Position numbers and translations under genes: made by a program. DNA of 64,000 nt from Burkholderiales bacterium (lineage in GTDB: Bacteria > Pseudomonadota > Gammaproteobacteria > Burkholderiales > SG8-41): the NCBI GenBank assembly GCA_019634975.1, contig JAHCAI010000008.1:110656-174655 (forward strand), written 5' to 3'. The notes beneath the pieces are model-generated. The model saw only the letters and a list, made by a program, of their open reading frames with translations. It ran no database searches and was not told the origin of the DNA. Below, piece by piece: positions 18,395-26,994 of the stretch (positions within the stretch are counted from its first letter, which is position 1; every line of letters begins with the position of its first letter).

Positions 18395-19189
18395 TCAAAC
18401 GGTAACGGTGTGCGTGACCAGCGCCTGCCCGTCCCATTGGTGCAGCTGGTAGGCCGGCGCCTCCTCCGGATCCGGCTCGAAGCGTCCGGGGCCCAGCCGC
18501 AGTTTCGCCTGAAACGCCGCGCTCGGACAGACCGACAGCAGCGTCCCCTGCCACAGCCGCTGCACCCCCCGGTGCACGTGGCCGGTAAGCACGGCCCGGA
18601 CCTGGCGGTGCCGCGCGACGATTGCAGCCAGCGCAGTCGCGCACTGCGGCGCCAGGGCAATCCGGTCCATGCGCGAAAACCCGGTCGCCGCCGGAGGATG
18701 GTGCAGGAAGATCAGGACCGGCAATGCCTGCGCATCCGCCAGCAGACCGTCGAGCCAGCGCAGCTGCTCCTCGCCGAGGTCGCCGCCGTCGCGCCCTTCG
18801 ATCACGCTGTCCAGCGCGATCACCCGCAGGCCGCGCAGGTCGCGATGGTAATGCATCCGGCCGCCGGCCCCGAGATAGCGATGGTCGGCAAATACCTCCC
18901 TCAGGGGGGCCCGGCGGTCATGATTGCCCGGCATCAGGCACAGCGGCACGCCCACCGGTTCCAGCATGTCGCGCAGCCTCGCGTATTCGCGGGCTTCACC
19001 CCGGTCGACGAGGTCGCCGCTCGCCACCAGCAGGTCCGGCGGCCGGTCAAGCGCGAGCAGGTGGCGGATGCAGCGCCCTACGCCATCGGCGGTGTCGATG
19101 CCTTCGCCGGTGCGCTCGCCGGCAGTGACATGCAGGTCGGAAAACTGCGCAATCACCACCGGCCGGCCGGGAGCCGCATCGCCGCTCAC
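18395..19189 (-). CDS. Metallophosphoesterase (CpdA/GpdQ-like)
   Basis: This 264-residue protein has the full calcineurin-like metal site: FSDLHV, SGDLVDRG, PGNHDRR, FLHHPP and GHVHRG. The arrangement resembles class III cyclic-nucleotide phosphodiesterases (CpdA) and glycerophosphodiesterases (GpdQ). It starts with GTG within the stop of the aas-like gene (GTGA overlap), so it is translationally coupled. Substrate could be cAMP or a glycerophosphodiester. A phospholipid link is suggested by the acyltransferase partner. Confidence 0.88.
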   Translation of the reverse strand: MSGDAAPGRPVVIAQFSDLHVTAGERTGEGIDTADGVGRCIRHLLALDRPPDLLVASGDLVDRGEAREYARLRDMLEPVGVPLCLMPGNHDRRAPLREVFADHRYLGAGGRMHYHRDLRGLRVIALDSVIEGRDGGDLGEEQLRWLDGLLADAQALPVLIFLHHPPAATGFSRMDRIALAPQCATALAAIVARHRQVRAVLTGHVHRGVQRLWQGTLLSVCPSAAFQAKLRLGPGRFEPDPEEAPAYQLHQWDGQALVTHTVTV

Positions 19190-21309
19190 AGGACCACCAT
19201 CTCCTTCAGTGTCACGTAGTCGATCTTGCCGGAGCCGAGCAGCGGCAGGTTGTCGACCTTCACCACCCGCCGCGCCACGGCGAGTTCCTGGGCGTTGATC
19301 TCCCGCGCCGCGTGGTGCAGGGCGATGCGGTCAAGCTCCGGGTCGGTGGTCAGCAGAACGGTGCTCTCGCCGGAACGCGTCATCTCGACCACCGCCGCAT
19401 GCTTGAACGCGGGAGAGGCGTGGTAGGCGATGGTCTCGACCCGCTCCAGTGACACCATTTCACCGGCGATTTTCGCGAAACGCTTGACCCGCCCGAGCAC
19501 AGTGACGAAACCGTCGGCGTCGACGCTGACGACGTCGCCGGTGTTGTACCAGCCCTCGCCGACCTCGGAGCGCGGCGGCTCCAGCACCCCGGGACGGTCG
19601 TGGAAAAAATAGCCCTGCATCAGGTTGGGGCCGCGCACGTGCACCACCCCGCCCTGCTCGATGCCGGGCACCGGCACCACGCGGTATTCGATGCCGGGCA
19701 GGAAGCGGCCGACGGTCCCCGCACGGTAGCCCAGCGGCGCATTGAAGGCCATCGCCGGGCCGCATTCGGTGGCGCCATAGCCCTCGTGCACGCGCAGGCC
19801 GAATTTCGAGAACCACAGCTGCGCGACTTCCGGATGCAGTTTCTCGCCGCCGGAGATCACGAAGCGCATGCGGTAAAAATCGTACGGATGGGCCTGGCGC
19901 GCGTAATTGCCGAGGAAGGTGCTGGTGCCGAAGACATAGGTGCAGTCGCGGGTGTAGGCGTACTCCGGGATCACCTTGTAATGCAGCGGATTGGTGTAGA
20001 GGAACAGCCGGGTGCCGGTCAGCAGCGGCATCAGCGTGCCGACCACCAGGCCGAAGATGTGGTACATCGGCAGCGCATTGAGATACTTGTCGTCGGGGCC
20101 GAAATCGATCACCGCGCGCAGCTGCGCCATCGACGCCAGCATGCCTTCCTGCGACAGCGCGACACCCTTGGGGCGCGCCTCGGAACCCGAAGTGAACAGC
20201 ACGACTGCAGTGGCCGCGGGATCGGTCTCCGGCAGGGCGCTGGCCGGATGCAGCAGCGCGCGCAGGATCCACAGCTTGTCGGCGAGCCTCATGTTCCCGC
20301 GCAGGTCTTCAAGGTAGACGATCCGGCAGGACGACAGCGCCTCGAGCAGGGGCTGCAGGCGTGCGACCTCGACGAAGCTGCGCGAGGTGATCACCGTCCT
20401 GATGGTGGCCGCCGCGCAGGCTCCGCGCACCGATTCGGCACCGCTCGAATAATTGAGCATCGCCGCCACCCGGCCGCGCGAAACCAGCCCGAAAACCAGA
20501 CACACGGTAGCGCCGATGTTGGGCAGCAGCACGCCGACGCGCTCCCCGGACTCAGTGAAGCCCGCGGTGAGCCTGCCCAGCGCGAACGCACCCTTCAGCA
20601 GGTCGCCATAGCGGGTGATCTGGCTGCGGACGTCCTCGAAAATGCGGGTACGGCGGCCATGCAGCGCGCTGGCTTCGAGCAGCGCGCCGAACAGCGAGCG
20701 CCGCGGTTCGGCCGCAACCATCGCCTGCTGCATGAGGCCCTGCAGCTGGTCGTTGATGCGCTGGCGCCGCGTCCCCTTGCCGACGGCAACCGGGGCCGCA
20801 AAGGGCTGCGCGGGCAGCACCCGCAGGGTCACCCGGGGAACGCGTTGCCGCGGCCAGCGCGGCCCGGTGGCCGCCCAGCGCGTATGCAGCGTGCCCTGGA
20901 TGCGCAGCGGGATCACATCGGCCCCCGACCTGAGCGCAATGACGCCTGCCACCCCGTAGACCTTCATCGTGGTGCCCGTGGTGGTCACCCGGTCCTGCGG
21001 AAACATCACCACCGGCCGCCCGCCCCGCACGGCACGCAGCAGGCGCTTGACCGTGGCAGCACCCGAATCGTCCGGCTCGACACATTCGGCGCAGCGCCGC
21101 ACCAGCCTGCCGATGCGATGCCCGGCGAGCACCCGCGGCAGCACGATCAGCGGTTTTCCGGGAAGAAACAGCGCCACCAGCAGCGCGTCGAGCAGGGAAT
21201 CGTGGTTGGCCAGCACCAGCGGCCTGCCCCGCGACAGTGCATCAGCGGGGCCCAGCACCCGCACCCGGAACAGGAGGCCCAGCAGGAGCTTCAGAACAGT
21301 GCGCAGCAT
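19186..21309 (-). CDS. aas: Bifunctional acyltransferase / acyl-ACP synthetase (Aas-like)
   Basis: This 707-residue protein fuses a PlsC-type acyltransferase (about residues 1-190, HDSLLD catalytic block, FPQDRVTTTG) with an AMP-forming ligase (about 230-700, P-loop FTSGSEARPKG, GYGATECGPAM, YNTGDVVSVDADGFV and GRVKRFAKIAG). This architecture is that of E. coli Aas, which re-acylates lysophospholipid and charges ACP with fatty acids. It heads an operon with the phosphoesterase and cytochrome b561. It is divergent from rpfF, whose product uses acyl-ACP. A role in supplying or recycling DSF-type fatty acids, like RpfB in Xanthomonas, is possible. Confidence 0.9.
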   Translation of the reverse strand: MLRTVLKLLLGLLFRVRVLGPADALSRGRPLVLANHDSLLDALLVALFLPGKPLIVLPRVLAGHRIGRLVRRCAECVEPDDSGAATVKRLLRAVRGGRPVVMFPQDRVTTTGTTMKVYGVAGVIALRSGADVIPLRIQGTLHTRWAATGPRWPRQRVPRVTLRVLPAQPFAAPVAVGKGTRRQRINDQLQGLMQQAMVAAEPRRSLFGALLEASALHGRRTRIFEDVRSQITRYGDLLKGAFALGRLTAGFTESGERVGVLLPNIGATVCLVFGLVSRGRVAAMLNYSSGAESVRGACAAATIRTVITSRSFVEVARLQPLLEALSSCRIVYLEDLRGNMRLADKLWILRALLHPASALPETDPAATAVVLFTSGSEARPKGVALSQEGMLASMAQLRAVIDFGPDDKYLNALPMYHIFGLVVGTLMPLLTGTRLFLYTNPLHYKVIPEYAYTRDCTYVFGTSTFLGNYARQAHPYDFYRMRFVISGGEKLHPEVAQLWFSKFGLRVHEGYGATECGPAMAFNAPLGYRAGTVGRFLPGIEYRVVPVPGIEQGGVVHVRGPNLMQGYFFHDRPGVLEPPRSEVGEGWYNTGDVVSVDADGFVTVLGRVKRFAKIAGEMVSLERVETIAYHASPAFKHAAVVEMTRSGESTVLLTTDPELDRIALHHAAREINAQELAVARRVVKVDNLPLLGSGKIDYVTLKEMVVL

Positions 21310-21635
21310 CGGCAGTGGCTGTTTGCGTGTTGGATGGATCGCGGTCAGCGCATGGTTTTAACGGCTCGCCCGCTGCGAGTCAAACGATTCACCGGACGGA
21401 CCACCCGGCGGAGCGTTGCGCCAGCCATCCACAAGCTATGGCGTACATGGCCCCGCATGCCGCCATCCATCGCGGTCAGATGCCCGAAATCCATTATAAC
21501 TATTTGTTTTTATTTATTATTTTAAAATCTATCATTTTGTTAGATTTGCCGGCCCATGCGACCTGGCCTCTAATCATTCCCGGGACATCCTGCAGCAGTT
21601 CCCGTTCGATCAACGCTTTCAAAGGGAGATACATC
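21310..21635. other. Divergent intergenic region, aas / rpfF
   Basis: These 326 bp separate two divergent operons and must contain both promoters. The middle (21496-21545) is sharply AT-rich and carries copy D of the dispersed motif about 110-140 bp before the rpfF start. No gene is supported. No clear operator palindrome was seen. Confidence 0.6.
21496..21530 (+). repeat. AT-rich dispersed motif, copy D
   Basis: ATAACTATTTGTTTTTATT followed by TATTATTTTAAAATC. It lies in the aas-rpfF divergent promoter region and may influence expression, but the motif is not restricted to promoters. Confidence 0.7.
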
Positions 21636-22568
21636 ATGGAAATGCAAGTGCCGGCAGCCGTCATCGACGCCCATCATGCCGCAGTACGCCCGGAGTTCAG
21701 CGCCCACGCCCACACCGAGTTCCGCTTCTCGCCGCAGCTGCACGCGCATTTCGACCGCCAGACCCGGGCACTGTGGTCGCGCTGGACGGCATCGCCGCGC
21801 CCCTGCTTCAATCCCGGACTGCTCGCCGACATTCGCGCCTATTACAACTTCGTTGCGGAAAGCGGCGGCACGATCGACTGCGGGAACAGCAGCGAGCCGA
21901 TCGAATACGTGATCCTCGCCTCGGGCATGCCGGGCGTGTTCAACCTCGGCGGCGACCTCGACCTGTTCCGCCAGAAAATCGACAATCGTGACCGCAACGC
22001 GCTGGCGACCTACGGCCGCGCCTGCATCGACGTGCTCTACCGCAACTATGTCGGCCACGACCTGCCGGTGACCACCGTGTCCCTGGTGCAGGGCGAATGC
22101 CTGGGCGGCGGATTCGAGGCCGCCCTGTCGAGCGATGTGATCATTGCCGAACGGGGCTCGCGCTTCGGATTCCCGGAAATCCTGTTCAACCTCTTCCCGG
22201 GCATGGGCGCCTACTCCTTCCTCGACCGCAAGGTGGGCCAGCGCGCCGCCGAAGCGATCATCTCCTCCGGAAAAATCTACACCGCGGAGGAAATGCGCGA
22301 CCTCGGCGTCATCGACGTGGTGGCCGAGGACGGCGGCGGCGAGGCCGCGGTCAACGCGCTGATCAAGCAGCGCTCCCGATCGCGCAACGGCATGGCGGCG
22401 CTTGCCGCGGTGCGCCGCCGGGTGCACCAGATCAGCTTCGAGGAACTGGAGGACGTGGTCGGCGTCTGGGTCGATGCAGCGCTGCGCCTGACCACCCGAG
22501 ACCTGAAACTGATGCAGCGCCTGGTATCCCGGCAAAACGGCCTGCAGGAACCGGCCGTGGTCCACTGA
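21636..22568 (+). CDS. rpfF: RpfF-like DSF synthase (crotonase family)
   Basis: This 311-residue crotonase-fold protein matches the DSF synthase subgroup. Two Glu residues spaced exactly 20 apart, E161 in GGGFEAAL and E181 in GFPEILFNLFPGMGAY, correspond to the catalytic pair E141/E161 of Xanthomonas RpfF. MPGVFNLGGDLDLF is the oxyanion-hole region. RpfF converts 3-hydroxyacyl-ACP to cis-2-unsaturated fatty-acid signals. The ATG at 21636 follows AAAGGGAG. The next gene downstream on the same strand is a MerR-PAS-GGDEF-EAL protein, and the divergent neighbour is an acyl-ACP ligase, both consistent with DSF signalling. Confidence 0.92.
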   Translation: MEMQVPAAVIDAHHAAVRPEFSAHAHTEFRFSPQLHAHFDRQTRALWSRWTASPRPCFNPGLLADIRAYYNFVAESGGTIDCGNSSEPIEYVILASGMPGVFNLGGDLDLFRQKIDNRDRNALATYGRACIDVLYRNYVGHDLPVTTVSLVQGECLGGGFEAALSSDVIIAERGSRFGFPEILFNLFPGMGAYSFLDRKVGQRAAEAIISSGKIYTAEEMRDLGVIDVVAEDGGGEAAVNALIKQRSRSRNGMAALAAVRRRVHQISFEELEDVVGVWVDAALRLTTRDLKLMQRLVSRQNGLQEPAVVH

Positions 22569-22664
22569 GATACGGGAATCAGCGTGAAGAAACATCGTCA
22601 GCAGGGCTCTGCTACACTGCGCAAAAATCCATCCCGGGCCCAGGGGCCAGGCAAGGCCGAGGAT

Positions 22665-24602
22665 ATGTCCGAGCACGAAAACTCCTACACCATGGAGCAG
22701 GCATCGCGGCTGCTCGGCATATCCGCGCAGAAACTCCGCCGCTGGGATGAGCAGGGCATCCTTGGCGCCCAGCGCACCGAAGGCGGCCACCGCCGCTATC
22801 CGCGCGAGGTCATCGACCGCCTGGTCCTCGCCAACGGCGGCGCCTTCGCGGAGAAAACCTCGCGCGAACTCGCCAGCATCAAGAAGACCCTCGCCGAAAA
22901 ACGGCGGATCATCCAGCTGCTGATCGAGAGCGAGGGCCGCTACCGCGACCTGGTCGAGACCTCGCACGACCTGATCTGGCAGACCGATGCCGAAGGCCGC
23001 TTCACCTACCTGAACGCGGCGGCCCACGAGATCTTCGGGCTGGCGCCGCAGGACCTGATCGGCCGCTGCTTCTTCAGCTTCGAGGCCAACGGCTCTCATG
23101 TACCCAACCGGCGCTTCCTGTCCACGCTGCGCCGCAACGGCGAAGTGCAGAACCATGTCACCCACCTGTCCACCGCACGGGGGGAAGACCGCTGGATCGG
23201 CATCAACGCCCGCATCACGCGCGACGAGGACGGCCGTATGCTCGGCATCCGCGGCACCGCACGCGACGTCACCGAGCAGCACCTCGCCATCCGGCGCGCC
23301 GAGCACGTCGCGCTGCACGATGCGCTGACCGACCTGCCGAACCGCAGCGCGCTGCAGCGCCAGGTCGAAGCCGCGCTGCAGTCCGGCCAACCCGGGGCGT
23401 TGGTGATGATCGACCTGGACCACTTCAAGCGCGTCAACGCCGTCTTCGGCCACGGCGCCGGTGACCAGCTTGTATCGGGCCTGGCCGGCGTGCTGAAGAG
23501 CGTTGCACGCGACCGCTGCGGCGAGCTGTTCCGCATCGGCGAAGACCAGTTCGCCTTTCACCTTCCGGAATCGCATCGGGAGGACGCCCAGGCCGCGGCA
23601 GCCATTGCACTGGACGCCGTGCAGAACTACCGGTTTGAAACCGCGCCCAACCGCGTCGTATCCAGCATCACCGCGTCAATCGGCATCGCCCTGCATCCGC
23701 TGCATGGCGACAGCTGGGCTGCCGTGCTCGCCGCGGTGGATGCCGCGACCCACCAGGCCAAGGACATGGGCCGGAACCGGGTCGCCATGTTCAACCCGGC
23801 CTCCGACGCCCTGCGGGCGAGCCACCGGCGGACCCACTGGTCGCAGCTCATCCGCGAAGCCCTGGAGCAGGACGAGATCGCGCTTTATGTGCAGCCTGCG
23901 GTGCAACTGTCCGACGGCACCCCGGTGCACCGGGAAATATTCATGCGCATCCGCGGCGAGGACGGCCAGTGGGCGGAAGCAGCCCAGTTCATGGGCACTG
24001 CGGAATCCACGGGCTATGCCCCGGCGCTGGACCTGCGCGTGCTGACGCGCGTGCTGACCCATATCCACGAGCAGCGCAGCCAGCCGCTGCAGCGCTATTC
24101 CGTGAACCTGTCTGCATCATCGATCGCGGACCGCGCATGGGTGCGCGAATTCGCCGAAATCATGCGGGACTCCGGCGTTCCCGGCGAACTCCTCGTGTTC
24201 GAACTCAGCGAGAGAGCGGCGATGGAGAATATTGACGCCACCGCATCCTTCATCGACCAGCTGCGTCCCCTGGGCTCGCGCTTCGCGCTGGACGATTTCG
24301 GAACCGGATTCAGCTCCTTTTATTACCTGAAGCGTTTCGAGGTCGATTACCTCAAGATCCACGCGAGCTTCACACAGGACCTGCAGGAAAACGCGGAGAG
24401 CAGGGTGTTCATGAAGGCCGTCAACGGGCTGGCGCGTGACCTCCGGCGCCAGGTGGTGGCCAAGGGTGTCGAGAGCGCGGAGACGCTGAAGCTGCTGAAA
24501 GAAACCGGCACGCTGTATGCACAGGGTCGTTTCCTTCAGCCCGAGGCGCGTCTCGGAGAGCCCGGCACGGTCCGCGCCGTACGCGGCAAGCGGCGCGCCT
24601 GA
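22665..24602 (+). CDS. MerR-HTH / PAS / degenerate GGDEF-EAL regulator
   Basis: About 645 residues. An N-terminal MerR-type winged helix (residues 9-55: YTMEQASRLLGISAQKLRRW, EGGHRRYPR) is followed by a short coiled coil, a PAS domain (about 90-210), GGDEF (about 220-380) and EAL (about 390-630). The GGDEF signature is GEDQF (292-296). In EAL the first Glu (E424), VNLS and D543-D544 remain. The LKID motif is LKIH (H566) and the AEGVE motif is AKGVE (K600), so phosphodiesterase activity is doubtful. A GTG start at 22584 would add 27 residues; ATG 22665 fits the HTH better. Probably a c-di-GMP- and ligand-responsive DNA-binding protein linked to rpfF. Confidence 0.85.
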   Translation: MSEHENSYTMEQASRLLGISAQKLRRWDEQGILGAQRTEGGHRRYPREVIDRLVLANGGAFAEKTSRELASIKKTLAEKRRIIQLLIESEGRYRDLVETSHDLIWQTDAEGRFTYLNAAAHEIFGLAPQDLIGRCFFSFEANGSHVPNRRFLSTLRRNGEVQNHVTHLSTARGEDRWIGINARITRDEDGRMLGIRGTARDVTEQHLAIRRAEHVALHDALTDLPNRSALQRQVEAALQSGQPGALVMIDLDHFKRVNAVFGHGAGDQLVSGLAGVLKSVARDRCGELFRIGEDQFAFHLPESHREDAQAAAAIALDAVQNYRFETAPNRVVSSITASIGIALHPLHGDSWAAVLAAVDAATHQAKDMGRNRVAMFNPASDALRASHRRTHWSQLIREALEQDEIALYVQPAVQLSDGTPVHREIFMRIRGEDGQWAEAAQFMGTAESTGYAPALDLRVLTRVLTHIHEQRSQPLQRYSVNLSASSIADRAWVREFAEIMRDSGVPGELLVFELSERAAMENIDATASFIDQLRPLGSRFALDDFGTGFSSFYYLKRFEVDYLKIHASFTQDLQENAESRVFMKAVNGLARDLRRQVVAKGVESAETLKLLKETGTLYAQGRFLQPEARLGEPGTVRAVRGKRRA

Positions 24603-24627
24603 CCGCCTGCCCGGCGCGGCAGGCGCC

Positions 24628-25191
24628 CTACCATTCCCCCTTGCGGATTTTCTCGGCCCACAGCAGGCCGGTCACCGCCTTGGCCTCGGTGATGGTGCCG
24701 TCACGCACCCAGTCCAGGGCCTGCGCCAGCGGCACGGTCATCACTTCCAGGAACTCGTCCTCGTCGAGCGCGTCACCGACATGCGTCAGACCCTCGGCAA
24801 GGTAGAGCTCTATGCGTTCGTCGGAATAGGAAATGCAGGGATGCAGCGTCGCCAGGTGCCGCCAGTGCCGCGCGGCATATCCGCATTCCTCCCGCAGTTC
24901 CCTTCTCGCGGTGGCCAGCGCATCCTCGCCGGGATCGATCTTGCCGGCAGGAAGCTCGATGAAATGCCGCGCCAGCGGGAAGCGGAACTGGCGCTCGAGG
25001 ACGATGGTGCCGGGATCGGGCATGGCGATGATCATCGCCGCGCCAGGGTGGCGGATGTATTCCCGTGTGGCCCGCCTGCCGCCCGGCAGGAGCACCGTGT
25101 CGCGGCGCACATGCAGCAGCACACCGTCGAATACCGGCTCTGAATCGATCGAGGTCTCGCTGAAATCCGCGGACTTCCCTTCGTCAGCCAC
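24628..25191 (-). CDS. Nudix hydrolase, ADP-ribose pyrophosphatase-like
   Basis: This 187-residue protein carries a complete Nudix box: GKIDPGEDALATARRELREE followed by CGY. The preceding LERQFRFPLARHFIELPAG is typical of ADP-ribose/ADP-sugar pyrophosphatases (NudF type). GTG at 25191 was chosen because AAGGGG lies 8 bases upstream. It is the last gene of the nuo operon region, a placement seen in many Burkholderiales. Its likely job is cleaving ADP-ribose or NAD-related compounds in the cytosol. Confidence 0.9.
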   Translation of the reverse strand: MADEGKSADFSETSIDSEPVFDGVLLHVRRDTVLLPGGRRATREYIRHPGAAMIIAMPDPGTIVLERQFRFPLARHFIELPAGKIDPGEDALATARRELREECGYAARHWRHLATLHPCISYSDERIELYLAEGLTHVGDALDEDEFLEVMTVPLAQALDWVRDGTITEAKAVTGLLWAEKIRKGEW

Positions 25192-25210
25192 CGGCAGCCC
25201 CTTCGGCGGG

Positions 25211-25513
25211 CTACAGCCCCGGCTTGCGCCAGAGGTAGCGGTAGACATAGCCCGGGTAGGCAAACACCAGGAACAGGCAGACGGTCACCGCGTAGAACTC
25301 CCAGCGCTGGGGATGAACCTGCCCCGCCCTGCTCTCCATCAGCCAGGCCGCCAGTCCCGCCAGGAAGTACAGCACGACGAGTTCGAGCAGCCGCCAGCCG
25401 AGGGGCTTGCCGCCGGCGCGGGCCGGTCCGGCGAAGAAGATGCGCTCGGTGAGGAACGGCAGGTTGGCGAACACCAGGGCCAGCAGCAGCAGTGCCGCAG
25501 TGCTCCATTCCAT
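25211..25513 (-). CDS. DUF2818 family membrane protein
   Basis: This 100-residue protein has three hydrophobic segments (ALLLLALVFANLPFLTERIF, LELVVLYFLAGLAAWLM, FYAVTVCLFLVFAYPGYVY). It matches the small DUF2818 proteins found immediately after nuoN in Burkholderiales. It begins 10 bp after the nuoN stop. Function is unknown; constant association suggests a role with complex I. Confidence 0.85.
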   Translation of the reverse strand: MEWSTAALLLLALVFANLPFLTERIFFAGPARAGGKPLGWRLLELVVLYFLAGLAAWLMESRAGQVHPQRWEFYAVTVCLFLVFAYPGYVYRYLWRKPGL

Positions 25514-25523
25514 GGCCGCCCCC

Positions 25524-26972
25524 TCAGATCGAAGCCCGGACCGCTTCGATGCACAGCACCATCAGCGGCTGCGGCGCAATGCCGAGCACGATCACCGCAA
25601 GGCCATTTGCCGACAGCAGTGCGCGCACGTCGCCGCCGGCCCTGACCGGGGCGTTATCGCGGGGCTCGTCGAAATACATCAGCTTGACGATGCGCAGGTA
25701 GTAGAAGGCGCCGATCAGCGAGAACATCACGGCAATGACGGCCACCCACCACAGGCCCACCTGCACCACCGCCTGCAGCACCGAGAGCTTGGCATAGAAG
25801 CCGACGGTCGGCGGGATGCCCGCCATGGAGAACATCAGCAGCAGCATCAGGAATGCGTACCAGGGGCTGCGCTGGTTGAGCCCGCGGTAGTCATCGAGAT
25901 CCTCGGCCTCGAATCCGCCACGGGTCAGCAGCAGGATCACGCCGAAGGCGCCCAGCGTCATCAGCACGTAGACCACCACGTAGAACATGCCCGCGCCGTA
26001 GCCGTCGATGGTGCCGGAAAGCACGCCGAGCAGCAGGAAGCCCATGTGCGAAATCGTCGAATAGGCCAGCATGCGCTTCAGGTTGGTCTGCATGATGGCG
26101 GTCAGGTTGCCGATTGCCAGCGACAGCACCGCCATGATCAGCAGCATCTGCCGCCATTCCTCGAACAGCGCGTCGGCGCCCAGCGCCTGCGCCAGCAGGC
26201 GCATGACGATCGCGAAAGCGGCGAATTTCGGCGCGGATCCGATGAACAGCGTCACCGCCGTCGGCGCGCCCTGGTAGACGTCCGGCACCCACATGTGGAA
26301 AGGCACCGCGCCGAGCTTGAAACCGAGGCCGGCAACGATGAATACCAGCGCGAACACCAGCACGGCCTGCGCGCGCACGCCCTCCAGCGAAAGCTGCGCA
26401 AGGCGCGTGATCTCCAGCGTGCCGGTCGCCCCGTAGAGCATGGACATGCCGTAGAGCAGCATGCCCGAGGCCAGGGCGCCGAGGATGAAGTACTTCATCG
26501 CCGCCTCGGTCGCCTTCACCGAATCCCGCTGCAGCGCGACCATCGCGTAGAGCGAGAGCGACAGCAACTCCAGCCCGAGGTACAGCGTCAGCAGGTGGTT
26601 GGCCGAGATCATCACCATCATGCCCAGCGTCGCGAACAGCGCCAGCGCGAAGAACTCGCCGCGGAACATGCCGCGGGCGACGGTGTAGGCGCGGGCGTAG
26701 ACCAGGATCGTGATCACCGCAATGCAGGTCAGCAGCTTCAGCGCGTCGGCCATCAGGTCATCGACGAACATGCCGCTGAAGGTGTACACCGGCTCGGCGT
26801 TGCCGGTGAAGAAGGTCAGCAGCGCGCATCCGGCCAGGGTCGCCTGGGTCAGGCCGTAGGTGACGATGCGGTTGTCGTCGCTGATGAACAGGTCGGCAAT
26901 CAGGATCACGCAGGCCATCACGAGCAGGAACAGCTCGGGATAGGCAGGCCACAGCGGGGTGATGTATTCCAT
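25524..26972 (-). CDS. nuoN: NADH-quinone oxidoreductase subunit N
   Basis: This 482-residue protein is an antiporter-like membrane subunit of complex I. The proton-channel blocks [18 protein letters not shown] (Glu) and [16 protein letters not shown] (Trp-Pro loop) are present, as is [18 protein letters not shown] (Lys). It forms part of the proton-pumping arm. It is the last nuo gene, 22 bp after nuoM. Confidence 0.96.
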   Translation of the reverse strand: MEYITPLWPAYPELFLLVMACVILIADLFISDDNRIVTYGLTQATLAGCALLTFFTGNAEPVYTFSGMFVDDLMADALKLLTCIAVITILVYARAYTVARGMFRGEFFALALFATLGMMVMISANHLLTLYLGLELLSLSLYAMVALQRDSVKATEAAMKYFILGALASGMLLYGMSMLYGATGTLEITRLAQLSLEGVRAQAVLVFALVFIVAGLGFKLGAVPFHMWVPDVYQGAPTAVTLFIGSAPKFAAFAIVMRLLAQALGADALFEEWRQMLLIMAVLSLAIGNLTAIMQTNLKRMLAYSTISHMGFLLLGVLSGTIDGYGAGMFYVVVYVLMTLGAFGVILLLTRGGFEAEDLDDYRGLNQRSPWYAFLMLLLMFSMAGIPPTVGFYAKLSVLQAVVQVGLWWVAVIAVMFSLIGAFYYLRIVKLMYFDEPRDNAPVRAGGDVRALLSANGLAVIVLGIAPQPLMVLCIEAVRASI

Positions 26973-26994
26973 CGTTTATCTACCTGTACCCGGC

